From the NCBI GenBank assembly GCA_002049455.2, contig KV918825.1, positions 124,001 to 188,000 of the forward strand: DNA of 64,000 nucleotides, written 5' to 3'. How positions within the stretch are numbered: the first letter of the stretch is position 1; every line of letters starts with the position of its first letter. The position numbers and the translations under genes are program-made. Of the stretch, positions 1-11,135 are shown in pieces. The DNA is from Porphyra umbilicalis. Lineage: Eukaryota; Rhodophyta; Bangiophyceae; Bangiales; Bangiaceae. The notes under the pieces were generated by a model that searched no databases, had not been told where the DNA came from, and was given only the letters and a program-made list of their open reading frames with translations.

Positions 1-3000
1 CCGCGTGGACGTCCTTGTTCACCGGTCGTACGCGGGCGTCGTAGTTCCTCTTGTACCGCCTCTGTGCCAGCGTGAAGGACTTCCGCACCTTGAGGATTAG
101 GTTTCGCAGCCGCGCTCGGATGCCCTCGCGGACGGCTCTTGGGCTGCCGTCCGTCTCCTCGGGTTCCGGAGAGGTGACGAGGCGTTCCACGGAAAGACTC
201 CGTACACGCTCGAGGGTGACGATCTCGAGGGGTGCCACCTTGGTACTCTGGTGCGGTCGACTGTTGAAGGCCAACGACAGCATCGACACCAACTCGTCCC
301 ATCGGTCTTGGTGGTCCTCGAACTATGTCCGCAACTTGCCCACAATGGTCCAGTTGTACCGTTCCACTTGGCCGTTCGTCTGCGGATGGTACGTCGTGGA
401 GTACAGGTTAGAGATCCCGAGGAGCGAGAAAACCCCTTGGAAGAACGTGGAGCGGAACTGGGGGCCATTGTCCGACAATACCGTCGCCGGAGGTCCGTAC
501 GCCGCCACCCAGTGGTCCAAAAAGGCCGCCGCGATGGTCTACGCGTCGATCCACTGGAGGGGGATGGCTCGCGTCATCTTGGAGAAGCGGTCCACGATGA
601 CCAACAGGTGTTCGTTTCCCGCCGCCGTCCGGGGGAGGTGGCCGAGCAGGTCCATACACAGGTCCGTCAGCGGTTCCGTCGGGGGAAAGTTCATGAGGTA
701 GTTTGTCTTGCGTCGCTTGCCGACGCGGCTCCTCGCGCACTGCGTGCAGTTGGCCACGCAGGCGTAGGCGTCCACCACCATCGACTCCCAAAAAAACCAC
801 CGTCGCATCGACGTGTACATCTTGTTCGCCCCCGGGTGCCCGGCTTGCGAAGGGTAAGGCTCCCGCATCATAACCCCGTAGCGCATGTGAGTAGGCACGT
901 AGACTTGCGCGGCCCCGTCCAACGGCGCCGTGCGCACCAACAGGCCGTTCGGGTCCTCGCGGAACCGCGACTTATCGTTGCTGTCCATCGCCGCGCGGAC
1001 CCCTTTGCACCGTCCGTCCTCCGCCTGCCCCTCGAGGAGCTCGGAGAGCGTCCGGGGGCCTAGGAGTCCCACCTTGGTCTCCGGCGGTAACTGCCACGCG
1101 GCCGACGAGTTGGGAAATGCCAGACAAGGTACCGCGTCGGGTATCGCCCCCTCGTCTCCCGCGGGTATTGAGGTACGTGACACCGTGTTCGCCGCGTGGT
1201 GTGACGCCCCGGGGCGCGTCTGTACCACGGGGTCAAACTTTGCCAATCGCAACCGCCACCGCGCCAGCCTCCCGTGGGCCCCGTCCATGTGCAGCACCCA
1301 CTTGAGCGCCGCGTGGTCTGTGCTTACCGTGAAGCGGGTCCCTTCGACGTAGGGGCGGAGAAGGAGGGACGCCCACACAACCGCGAGGCACTCCCGCTCC
1401 GTAGTGTTGTAGCTCCGCTCCGCCGCGTTGAGGGAGCGGCTCTAATAGCCCACGGGCAGCGTGGATTGGTCGGGTTGCTTTTGTAGAAAGACCGTGCCGA
1501 CCTGCCCCGCACTTGCGTCCGTGTCCAACGTGTAGGTCCCTTGTCGCCTCGGGAGGGCGAGGATGGGGGCCTCCGTGAGTCGCCTCTTCAGATTCCTCGA
1601 ATGCCCCCAGGGCCTCGTCGGACAGCGTCCCCCACCGGTCGGGCCTCTTGGAGCTTGTCATGGCGGCCAACGGCCGTGCCACTTGGGCGTAGTCCTTGAG
1701 GAACCTCCGATACACGTTACACATCCCGAGAAAGCTACGTAGGTCCTTCTTGCAGCGCGGGGGAGACGCCTCCTTGAGTCCGCGGATGTTCTTGTCTTGT
1801 ACCTTCAGCTCCCCCCGGCCCACGATATGGCCCAAATACTCCACCTTCTCTTGGAACAAGTGGCACTTCTTGGCCTTCAGGGAGACACCCGCGCCGCGCA
1901 GCGCCGTGAAGACCTCCCGGAGGTGTTCCACGTGTTCCCCCGCCGACTGCGAGAAGACGATGATGTCGTCGAGGTACACGAGGCAGCTCTTCCACTTGAG
2001 TCCCCCGAGGATCATGTCGATGGCCCGTTGGAAGGTCGCCGGGGCATTGGACAGCCCGAAGGGAAGGCGGATGTAGCGGTAGGCCCCCTCGTGGCAAACG
2101 AAGGTCGTCTTGTCCCGGTCCTCGTCCGCCACGGGGATCTGCCAATACCCCGAGTTGCAGTCGAGCGTCGAAAACACCTTGGCGTCCGCGAGGAAGTCAA
2201 TACAATCGTCCATACGTGGCAACGGGTACACGTCCCGCTCCGTTACCTCTTGAAGTCGGCGGTAATCCACTCAGAACCGCATCGTTCCGTCAGGTATCGG
2301 GACCAGAACGACCGGGAAGGCCCTCTCGGCCCTCGAGGGCTCGATTACCCCGAGGTCCCGTTGGCGTTGCACCTTCTTGGCGATGATGTCCCTCGAAGCA
2401 TGGCTCGCCCGATAGGGTTGGGCCCGCCGTGGCCGTGCCCCGGGGGTCACCTTGATCCGGTGCGCAGTGACGCCAACCTTGCCGAGTTGTCCCGCCCATA
2501 GCGCCTTGTATTCCTCGAGGAGTTCGTCCACGGCACCGCGGAGCGTACCGGGGACACCCTCCCAGTGGACCTCCGGTTTGGGACACATCTTGTTCGGCGG
2601 GTGAGGCGGAGGTTGTCCCTCGTCGATCCCCTCTTCGGCTTGCCGCCCCGTCTTGACCTCTTCGTCGGGCTTGTCACGAGGATCCGCCCCCATTGTTAGG
2701 ACCGCCACCGGTTCCTCCTTTTCCACGACGAAGTGCAGCGGTCCATTGTAGGCCGTCGCGGTTCCGATGACGTAACCCTTCGTTAGGTGCACCGGCACGT
2801 CCCCGATTTTCGTCAGGTGGAGGGACCGCGGGGTGTTGGGGGAGAACTACGCGACGGCGTTGTGCAACAGATCCTTTCGTCGGCTCATTTTGACCGGGCG
2901 TTCCCGTACCAGCTGGACCCCCTTGACGTTGCAGCACACTTGGACCGCCTGGATGCACCGCAGGCCCACGGTCACCCCCTGCCGAAGCCGGATAGCCCCA

Positions 3001-3638
3001 GCTTGGGCCTTTGGCTTGTTTCCTCGGCGTGGGGGCGCGGGCCGCGAGCTCCCCGTCCAGCTCCGAATCGCCACCGTGGACGTGCCGTCGTCCCACTTGA
3101 TCGTCTGCGTCCTGGGGGAGATGGTGTCCACGTAGTTGCGCTGGAAGTCCCACCCGAGGATGAGCGGTCCCGATAGTGCCTTGACCACGAGTAACGCATA
3201 CTCCATAGCGGCATCCCCGACGTAGATCGTCAGCGACACCACCGCGTTCACCTTGAGCAGCTGCCCCGAGGCGTCACTCACTTGGGTCCGGGGCGGCGCC
3301 CGCGATGCATACTCGGTCCACCCTTCGGGCAACACATCCTCGCGGATCACGCTTGGCCCGGCGCCAGTGTCGACCACCGCCCTCGTGGGGACGGGGGTCT
3401 GCCACGGCGCCAACCGGTACGACGCGCTAATCTCAAAATTCTCTTTCCGTAGTAGAAACAGCGTCCCCTTGAACCGCGGGCGGTATCGCCCACGACGGCA
3501 GGGGCAACAAGTCGGGACAGGCCACGTCGCGGTTACCCCCGGGGAGGCGAACGTGACGTGCCGGGGGGCGACCGGGGAGTTGGGGCAGACAGGGGGGATG
3601 GAGGGTGATGGCGATGCCACCCCGCCTAGGCGTTTCCC
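1..3638 (-). pseudogene. pol: pol of copy A: protease, RT, RNase H, integrase (broken)
   Basis: The aspartic protease motif VVDTGAGPSVI has its catalytic Asp at 3369-3371. RT has [13 protein letters not shown] and the catalytic LVYLDDIIVF (YLDD near 1965-1976). RNase H reads STDHAALKWVLHMDG. The integrase core includes LSDNGPQFR and HPQTNGQVERYN and continues to position 1. Entry is by a -1 shift from gag at 3632-3638. In-frame stops are TAG 2847-2849, TGA 2271-2273 (inside the RT motif RFxVDYRR), TAG 1442-1444, TAG 539-541 and TAG 323-325. The frame changes near 1590, between RT and RNase H. The first His of the integrase HHCC finger looks replaced (position before QAGHPG). It is not functional. 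Protein-level similarity to the other pol copies in this window supports the domain calls. Confidence 0.92.
3632..3638 (-). promoter_or_regulatory. Predicted -1 ribosomal frameshift heptamer GGGAAAC, gag-pol of copy A
   Basis: Read on the minus strand in the gag frame the codons are G GGA AAC, followed by GCC and the gag stop TAG. This is the X XXY YYZ pattern in correct phase. The pol frame is -1 relative to gag and is open through this point. The same heptamer in the same phase is found at the gag end of copy C. Confidence 0.7.
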
Positions 3639-4705
3639 GCCCCGCGGCGCCCCTTGGCTGGGGCTGCCACGGGCGACGCGTGCCCCCGTTCCGTCCTCGT
3701 TGACTCCGCGCCGCCCAACAGGTCGTCCCATACGAGGGCCACGACGGAGGTGCGATCAGCGACGGCGCCCGCCTCCGCGTTCTTCTGTCGAAGGAAGGTG
3801 CTTTGCGCGGCTTTCACGAGGTCCCGCTGTTTGTCCGTCAGAATCTTGCAATCAGGGACCCGGTGTCTCCGCGTCCTACACATATAGCACAGCGGGGGAC
3901 CCGTCGGGGCCTCCCGCCCAGCGTTGGGCACTCCTCCGGCCGTGCGGAACACCGAGTAACCCGACGGCAGCGCCGCGACCGTGTCTTACGTCGCCGTGTT
4001 ATCCTCCTCCCACGGGGAGTTGAGTTCGTTGACCGAGAGGCCTCGGGGCCCCGCCGACGTCTGTCCCTTCCGCGTTGATCCCCCGAATAACCACCGGCTG
4101 GCCAACGCCATGACGTCCTTGGCGGCCCGATACTTCCCCGCCACGAACGTCGATAACTGCTGGTAGATTCGTTGCGCCGCGTTGTACATGAAGGCATCCG
4201 TCCGTAGATACTCCGGTAGGCCTTGGATCAGCTGCTGTTTCATCGTCCCCTCGGAGTGGATGTTGCCGCAAAGCTCAGCGAGGCTCCGTAGACGTGCCGC
4301 GAAGGCGTCCACCCCCTCGTTGTCCACGAGCGCCGCCCGGCTAAACTTGTCCTGCGCCAGCCCCAAAGCGTGCGGCTCCGCGTAGGTCGACAACAGCCAA
4401 TTGACCGCCGCGGGAAAGGATCCAAGCGAGCCCCGTCCGCCCGCGATATCCGACCCCGGTAGGTTCCGAGTGGACCGCGTCTCAGCGTCGCCCGCGAGGC
4501 AGTTGGGAATTAGGTACAAACCCATCCCCTCGGACACGTCGTTGTCATCGCAGGCCTTGATGAAATTTCGCAGCCACGAGAAGACCTTGAGGGGTTCCTT
4601 CTCGTTGAACATCGGGGTCCCCCCGAAGAAGAACTTCATATTTTTGGCCGTCCGTCCCATGTTGCGGGCCTGCCACGCCCCGTAGATTGAGTGACGGTTC
4701 CGTAG

Positions 4706-5122
4706 TGTTGGACTGTGATGCTCGTCGCCGACTCCACTGGCGGTTCGCGGATGGATGATGGTCGGTGACCCTTATGGTACCCCAAATGGTACATTTGCAA
4801 GACGTGGTCAAGTTGCACACATTCATGTTGGGTCATCTTGGGGCATTACTTTTGGCATGTTTTGGTTTGATCTTCGCTTTGCTCTAGTGGCTTTTGATTT
4901 GATACGGGATTCGATTTGGTGCGAGAGCGTGGGCGTCGGTGTGGGCGCGAGAGGAGGGAGCACTTGGGCCGGTGGGGACTTTTTGAGAGGTGCTCTCGGT
5001 TGGGAGAGGCGGGCGAACCTTAGGACAACCAACACAGCACGTTCGCACACACACACACAAGCTCAAGCCACTCAACCACTTCACCGTGGTCCCCCAACCC
5101 TTATCTCCACTGCGTTTCAACA
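4706..5122 (-). mobile_element. Solo LTR inserted in gag of copy A
   Basis: The insertion is 417 bp, begins TGTTG and ends CAACA on either strand, and is flanked by a 5-bp direct repeat CGTAG (4701-4705 and 5123-5127). Gag coding resumes on both sides. About 100 bp at its minus-strand 5' end match the sequence beginning at 21769 on the plus strand. TG...CA ends plus a 5-bp TSD and no internal genes fit a solo LTR left by LTR-LTR recombination. The parent family is not identified. Confidence 0.85.
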
Positions 5123-5844
5123 CGTAGGCGATGCGATCGGTAGTCCAAGACGCCCGCGAAGCGATCGTCCGGGCACACGAGGACCGCCAACTTGCCGGAA
5201 CCCACCTTGCGCCCCACGTGGTCGTCGTCGTTGTCGGTTGTCGCCGGCGACGGCGAGGAAGATGAAGACGACGATGACGACGAGGGACTACGGTGACGCC
5301 GTGACTTCCCTTTGGTGCCGCTCTTCCGCGTGTCCTCTGGAGAATCTCGGCGGGGGGCATCTTGAGCAGAGCCCGCTGGGCTCGCCGCGATGACCCGAGA
5401 AACGTCGGCCAATAACGACTCGCGAAACGTCGACAGCGCCGTGTCCAGATCGGCCATCGCCAGAGGCGTCGCCGAACCACGATCTCGATCCACCAATGCC
5501 GTCCGTTCGTCGTGACGTCGAGGGAGAATGGCATCGGCCCCCGGCGGGACCCGCCGAACCGTTTCGCCCACAAGGTCCGCCAATGGCCGAGGCGGAGTGA
5601 TGGGAATCCCTGCTCCAGCCGCGGATCCGCCTTTTGCAGCTACCGCTTGGATCACCGCGGATGTACCCGCCGGCATACGGCTAGCGATCGCGTCCGACTT
5701 GGGGATGTCGGGCGGCGACGCCATCGTAGTAGCCGGGCGGTAATCGACGACAGACCGACGCGGAGATCCACCTCGCCTTGAATTCACAAACCAACAGACG
5801 ATTGGGGAACCGGCGACCCAGTACGGGCGTGGCAACGGCCGGAA

Positions 5845-5862
5845 TCCCCTGCTGCTCCACCA
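5845..5862 (-). other. Primer binding site of copy A
   Basis: The minus strand reads TGGTGGAGCAGCAGGGGA, identical over 18 nt to the PBS of copy C (23174-23191). It starts with TGG, complementary to a tRNA CCA end, and sits just upstream of gag. Confidence 0.75.
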
Positions 5863-5867
5863 GAAAT

Positions 5868-6318
5868 TGTAGCGGTTCTAAGCACCACCACGTTGGTTCG
5901 TCGTCTGGCCGAAGTGGCCTCTTGATCAGCTCGGTCCGTCGAAGGAACTGCCCCAGAAATCGACCCACAGCCCAGCCTTCCCCCAGCGGGAGGAGAAGAT
6001 CACGGCAAAGCCCGGGGGGGGATCGTAGTCCAAAGCACAGTTGGTTTTAGCAAACGGCGACGGGGATGGCGTCCCCACTCTCAATAAAACCCTCTCAAAC
6101 CCGAACGCCGGTGGCCAAAGTAGCCACCCAAAATGCGCCAAACCGACATATCCCCCCAAATCGAAAAGTTCAAACAAGTAGTAGGGGGGTTGGGAAAACC
6201 ACTGGGGAAAAGCCCCGCCCCCGACCGAATCCGATCTCCCCAAGATCTGGACAGATCATTCCCTTGCTGGCCTTGATCGGGATATTTTGGGACGGCCCCC
6301 GGGGGTGTGCTGTCCACA
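5868..6318 (-). repeat. Candidate 5' LTR of copy A (boundaries tentative)
   Basis: By position, the 5' LTR must lie directly right of the PBS. On the minus strand a segment starting TGTGGACAGC (6318) and ending CGCTACA (5868) has TG...CA ends. The partner LTR is outside the window, so neither end nor length can be verified. Confidence 0.35.
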
Positions 6319-6589
6319 GCTGAGGGGCCACGCCCCTTCCAACTGTAAGACCCCCGACGGCCACAACCAGTCTCGAAATCTGGTGCAGCTTTAGCTGTCT
6401 CGGAAGAATTGTTTCGGAAAGGCCATGCCCCTCTTGAGAAGGTCCCTCAGGCCCGCCGGGCCTCCGCTGTAATCGTGGATTGATCATGTTCGAGGGAATT
6501 TCAACAGCGCATGTCTAAAAGAGACAGCATTGGAGAGCAGAAGAGGAACTTGTGAGATGTCGATGGAACTATTCGTCCCGCAGGTGTGC
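6319..6589. other. Spacer between copies A and B; probably 3' end of copy B
   Basis: No convincing reading frame. By position this should hold the 3' untranslated region and LTR of copy B, but no repeat partner is visible. Confidence 0.3.
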
Positions 6590-9345
6590 TAGGTTTTTGG
6601 TGGAACGACTGTAGCTTCCTTTTCGGGAAACCCAAACTATTTGACTAAGAGCTTCAATTGCCCGTCATCATTCTAGCAATGTTTGATAAATCTTTCAAAC
6701 GCGAATTCTGGAGCATCATTCAATTGGGTCCCCTTCTTAACGAGGGCCTGTGCCCTAAGGGCACGGGTCGACTTGGCATGTCGCGCCGGGGGCGTGGGAG
6801 CTCCGGTGGAATTGTCACTGCTTACCGTTCTGATGCCCCTGGGGCTCTCTATCAGGAATCGGTATCCATCGGTCTGTAGTACCATGTAAGGCCCGTGAGT
6901 GCTGAACCCAAGCTTCTTTGGCGAGCCGGAGTGGGCGTCAAGATACACCCAGTCTCCAGCTTTTAGCTGGTTATTCTTTTCTCGAGCGCGTGCATCGAAT
7001 GAACCATTGTACGCTACCTGGGAATTTCCCAGGTGCTCTGGGACTATGGGTATGAGAGTCTTTAGTTCCTCAACCGCCGAGCTGGCATCGACAGGTCGTT
7101 CATCGGCTTGTCGTAGCCGAGGCATTCTCTCGATACCAATATGTTGGAGCCGCCTCGGGCTGCCAGAAGCGAAGGGGATCTCCCCAGTGCTAGAATGGAC
7201 CTGGGTATTGTACGCAGTCGTCAAAACGGAAAGATGGCTGTCCCACTCGGCTTTGTGTTCTGTCACATAGCAGCGGAGCTGTCGAACGAGGGTGCGGTTA
7301 TACCGCTCCACCGGCCCGTTCGTCTGCGCGTGGTAAGGCGAGGTAAAGTTCGAAGCTATACCGAGTAAACCCAGAATTCCCTGAAGATATATCTAGGAAA
7401 TCCGCGGTCCGTTGTCCGTAAGGACAGTGTCGGGGATGCCATATGCGGCAACCCATGTATCTATGAAGGCCGATTCCACGGTCAGTGCCGTGGCCTCCCT
7501 TAGATGGATGGCTCTTGTTAACTTATTGAACCGGTCCCAGATGACCAGGACGTACTTGTGACCCCCTCTAGAGGTGAGCAGTGGGCCAAAAAAGTCCATA
7601 GCGAGCCCCGAGAAGGACTCGTCGGCGGTGAAAAGCTTCATCACCGTCGTGTGCTTTCTGTCTGAGAGGCGGTTCCTGGCGCACGCGGGGCATTGCTCCA
7701 CGTGCTTGTACACGTCGACGACCATCGTTGGCCAGTACACATACCTACGAATGGTATTGTACATCCTTCTCAAGCCGGGATGCCAGGCTAGCACGGACTG
7801 GTGTTGGTGATTCAGGAGGCGCTTCTTCAGCGCTTCCGGGATGACCACTTGGGTTTCCCGTCCGTACATCGAGCGACGGCAGAGTAGCCCGTTCTTCTCC
7901 CGGGAGAAAAACGCTCGTTGACTCCAAGTGGGGTCGGGAGGCGAAAGAGCATCGAGCTCTTTAAGCATTGCCTGACAACAGGCGTCCTCAGTCTGGCCCA
8001 GGATGATGTCTCGGGCTGATAGTGCCCCCATAGGCGCCGCTTTCGGTGTCGCTTTCTTTAAGGCGTCCCTGGCTCTGGTCTCGACGGCTAGAACGGGGAT
8101 GTCCTCGTCCAAATGCGAGGTGTCCAGACCCTCCGTAGGGAGACGCGATAGCACATCTGCCACCCTGTAATTCTTTCTCGGCTTATTCCGTATCTCACAG
8201 ATGTACTCCGACAATCGGAGTCGCTATCGGTTAATCCCAGCATTCGGACTCATATTAGTGAGAACCGATATTGCTAACCTCCAAAAAATGGCGGTTGCAG
8301 AGAGAAGGGAGGCAGAGACGACGTCAGGGCATAGTAATGAAGTCTGATTGGCTGTTCGACCAACCGCGATCGAGCTATTGGCTTGGAGTTGCCGCCAGTA
8401 ATCTTGCAAACCAATCACCGTGTCTTGCAGGAGTCACGCAGCGCCATTGCAACCCACAATGAGATTTCCTGAGACTTTTGGGCCGCTTGCTTGGGCCTGA
8501 AGAGGGCATGGAGAGGGTTCTGGGCCAGACCTGTGACTTCTAATGAGATCAACAAATTTCTGCAGATTTCTTGAGATCCTAATGTGCGGTTCCAGTGCGC
8601 AGAGCTGCATGAGGAGACTCTGTAAGGATTTCAGATGTTTCCTAGCCTTTCCACTGGTCCGCGTATGCTATTGAATGATTGCAACCACTCTGCAACCGCC
8701 ATGTTTTGCGGTCAGCAATAAACAGGTACGGTGATCGCACCGCACTACAAATTCCGCACCTTCTGGGTAGGGCCTTAAATAGGTCACGGCCCCGACGACG
8801 CCTAGCGTTTCGATATCTGTAGCAAAATAGTTCTTCTCCGCTGGGAGAAGCGCACGGCTGTAGTACTCGACGCGGTGGTATTCCTCGTCGGACTGTTGCT
8901 GCTGTAAGCAACAACCCAACAATTCATAGCTGGCGTCGACGTCGACGATATAATGCCCGTGCCTGTTGGGCAGGGCAAGGATAGGGGCGTCGTATAGACG
9001 TCCTCGGCGTATCTTGAGGGCGTCTGCTTCCTTCCCTGAAGAAGAAGGAAGCTTCTTAGGAAGCTCAGTGATCATAAGCGCCTTTAGGGGCTTCGCTATC
9101 TTGGCGGAATCTGCTACGAAGCGGCGGTATACACCGCACATACCCAGAAAACTCCTCATCTGGGTCTGGGTTTCCGGATAACGGAGACCCTGAAGCGCCC
9201 GGAAGTTCTTTTCCAGGACATATACCCGTCCTGGTCGGATCACATGAACGAGGTGTTCCACTTCCTCTTGGAAGAAAGGCACTTAGACGCCCTCAAGGTG
9301 ACCCCCGCTTTCCCGAGCAGGGTTAGTGTGGCATTAATCACGTTG
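6590..9345 (-). pseudogene. pol: pol remnant of chromovirus copy B (RT C-terminus to chromodomain)
   Basis: All parts read in one minus-strand frame. They are an RT C-terminal part (MRSFLGMCGVYRRFVADSAK), RNase H (HYIVDVDASYELLGCCLQ), the integrase HHCC finger (HQSVLAWHPG, then CPACARNR), the integrase core (WDRFNKLTRAI, VLTDNGP, TNGPVERYNR) and a C-terminal chromodomain-like segment around 6600-6690 (FAFERFIKHC, DDGQLKLLVK, FGFPEKEAT). Stops are TAG 8224-8226 (in place of the Trp of RWRLRLSEY), TAG 7393-7395 and TAG 6673-6675. RNase H is interrupted by the TIR element at 8283-8707. The 5' part is missing beyond about 9345, with a frame change near 9283. The chromodomain places it among the chromoviruses. 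It is dead. Confidence 0.88.
8283..8707. mobile_element. Small non-autonomous TIR element inside RNase H of copy B
   Basis: The ends are inverted repeats: AATGGCGGTTGCAGAG at 8287-8302 and its complement at 8688 onward, the right copy having one extra base near the tip. It sits exactly where the RNase H coding sequence is interrupted; RT-RNH lies to the right and RWRLRLSEY-IN to the left. No ORF of note is present and no clear TSD was found, so the superfamily is unknown. Confidence 0.6.
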
Positions 9346-10430
9346 GTTCAATTACCCGTGTATTGGGACCGACCGTAGCCAAGCAATAAAGCGAGTTCTA
9401 TCGCCGCCGTGGCGAGGAATAAAGACCTTTTGTTGAAGGGCATGCGATGGGGAGCCGTGTGGTGCCCACGACGGCGACCCCAGACACATGGTGATTTAAT
9501 ATAAACGAGGGCACTGGTCGTTCGACCGTCCGATCACAAGCGATCGTAATGAGTGCCGGCAGACAGATAAGACAGGCAAGCAAACAAATAATATAAAATG
9601 AACAATGCGGAAGTAACCCCTCAAAGAGCATGCCACAGGCCAATTCGCACAGTACGTGGGCTTTGGCCAGTCAAGGAGGCTTGCTGTGGCAATTTTCCCT
9701 TTGCGGACGAAGATATGCTACATACCTCCACCGCGAGATTCGAACTGTCCCGGTGAGATCCGAGGATGGTGACACCCGATTGGGAGATCGCGCCATCTGA
9801 CGGGCCTGCGTGGCCGTGACCGACCGGGCGGCGGCAGTCGTGAAGGGGCGCCGATATGTACCGATCGGGGAGAGGGGGCGGTTCGCCGTCGTCGGCCGCG
9901 ACCGTTTGATCACGCATACGCGTGCGTGCGTGGCGGGCAGCTTGCGCTGCGGGTCAGCTCGACGCTTACGCGTAAGCACGCCAGAGCAAGCGGGTTTGCG
10001 CATGAGTGCAGGTGAATCGGCCGGGTGCCGGGTGCCGAGTGCCGGGATTAAGATCCGTCGGTGTGCAGGCGTGTTGTGCAGCACGTGTTGGGGTAACCGT
10101 CGTCGGTGCCGGGTGGCGCCAGCCTCGTCTGGGTTTGACTATCCCGGCGACAAGGCGAAAGCAGGGGCGCGGGTCCGTAATGTCGAGGGGGTGTGTACCC
10201 TGCGGCCGGTTGACACCGTGTCCTGCGCGGGTCTGCGAGTTTTCGGCACGGGGCTACCCCGTGTCATCGTGATCGCGCACAGGTTGAGGCCTCACGGCAT
10301 TGTTCGAATTTGGGCGCTCCACCTTGAGGTGGGCAACCGCGAGGTTATGGACCCAATGAGCGTGGGAAGGGGGGTGGGGGGGAGCGGGCCGGCCGGGGGC
10401 GAAGTTCCCGGCGGCTGCGGCGGCGCGCCA
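9346..10430. other. Non-coding spacer
   Basis: AT-richer around 9380-9640 (several AATAAA-like stretches, e.g. near 9388 and 9418), then GC-rich. Open frames here run into the minisatellite and show no protein-like composition. No feature can be supported. Confidence 0.4.
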
Positions 10431-10439
10431 CGGCGGCCG

Positions 10440-10835
10440 CGGCGGCGCGCCACGGCGGAAAGGCGTAAGGGCGGCAAGGGCGGCAAGACGCAAGGGCGGC
10501 AAGGGCGGCAAGGCGCAAGGGCGGCAAGGTCCGCAAGGTCGAAAACGCGGGCAACGAGCCCCGCGGTAAGGCTCAAGGGCGGCAACAGCGGCAAGAACGG
10601 CAGTGTGGGCGGCGCGCCCGGCGGCAAGGCACGAGGGCGGCAAGGGCATCAAGGCCAGAAGCACGGGCAAGGGCGGCACCGGCCGGCGGCACGGGCGGCA
10701 TTGGCCGGCGGCGCGGGCCGTTCGCCTTGTGGCGCGGGCGACGGGGGCCGGCGGCGCGGGCGGTTCGCCTTGCGGCACGGGCGACAAGGGCCGGCAGCGC
10801 GGGCAGTTCGCCTTGCGACTACCTGCGGAGGCGGG
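10440..10835 (+). repeat. GC-rich minisatellite, GGCAAGGGC-type unit
   Basis: Degenerate tandem copies of GGCAAGGGC and GGCGCGGGC-like units, dense between 10460 and 10720. It makes both strands open in several frames, which explains the long but repetitive ORFs seen over it. Confidence 0.8.
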
Positions 10836-10861
10836 AAAGGGTCACACCCAGGTACACCAGC

Positions 10862-11121
10862 ATGGACGATCCCGCGGCAATGGCGATGGGCGGCGGCAAC
10901 GCCAACGGCGAGGCGCATGTGGCTCACGCCGTTGCGGGTGACGGACCCGATGTCAATCGCTCCACCAACCCGGAGATGTATATCAGCCTCAGCCTCGCGG
11001 CTCGTTTTACGCGCACGTTGGCCCGAACGAGGTGGTCGATCGGACCCCGGTCATTGCTGACCAGAGTCTGTACGACGTTTGCATCCGCAACCGCGCTTGC
11101 GCGCACACTCGGCGTATCCAC
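10862..11121 (+). pseudogene. Fragment X1 of an unknown element ORF
   Basis: The fragment begins near an ATG (MDDPAAMAMGGG) and contains STNPEM; after a frame change it reads GSFYAHVGPNEVVD, TPVIADQSLYDVCIRNR and TRRIH. It matches fragment X2 at 21.3-21.5 kb over about 60 codons, with better conservation in this frame than on the opposite strand. It ends abruptly 15 nt before the pol stop of copy D, which suggests that copy D was inserted into, or recombined with, this sequence. No domain is recognised; a structural protein of a retroelement is possible. Confidence 0.5.
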
Positions 11122-11135
11122 TTCGCAGTCTCCTG

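Larger units (their letters stand above)
3626..5724 (-). pseudogene. gag: gag of copy A (split by solo LTR and a stop)
   Basis: The start is the ATG at 5722-5724 (MASPPDIPK), 120 nt after the PBS. The N-terminal part carries a Ser run and an Arg/Ser-rich linker, as in copy C. The capsid part (4705-3989) includes FFFGGTPMFNEKEPLKVF. A CCHC zinc knuckle, CYMCRTRRHRVPDC (CX2CX4HX4C), lies near 3880. The frame is interrupted by the LTR insertion at 4706-5122 and by a single in-frame TAA at 3986-3988; the sequence continues in the same frame on either side of that stop. It ends at TAG 3626-3628. The zinc knuckle and position make gag secure; the N-terminal region is not a recognised domain. Confidence 0.88.
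1..5867 (-). mobile_element. Ty3/gypsy LTR retrotransposon, copy A (truncated by window edge, degenerate)
   Basis: Order on the minus strand is PBS (5845-5862), gag (from 5724), -1 frameshift site (3632-3638), protease, reverse transcriptase, RNase H and integrase, running off the left edge. PR-RT-RNH-IN order is the Ty3/gypsy arrangement. The copy is dead: pol carries several stops and one frameshift, and gag carries one stop plus a 417-bp solo LTR at 4706-5122. It shares PBS, frameshift heptamer and gag style with copy C, so both belong to one broader lineage. The 3' LTR and any chromodomain lie outside the window. Confidence 0.93.

Noticed and set aside
9810-11060. 416-codon plus-strand ORF
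   Set aside because: Most of it is the GGCAAGGGC minisatellite and its opposite strand is equally open; only the end overlaps fragment X1, in the wrong frame.
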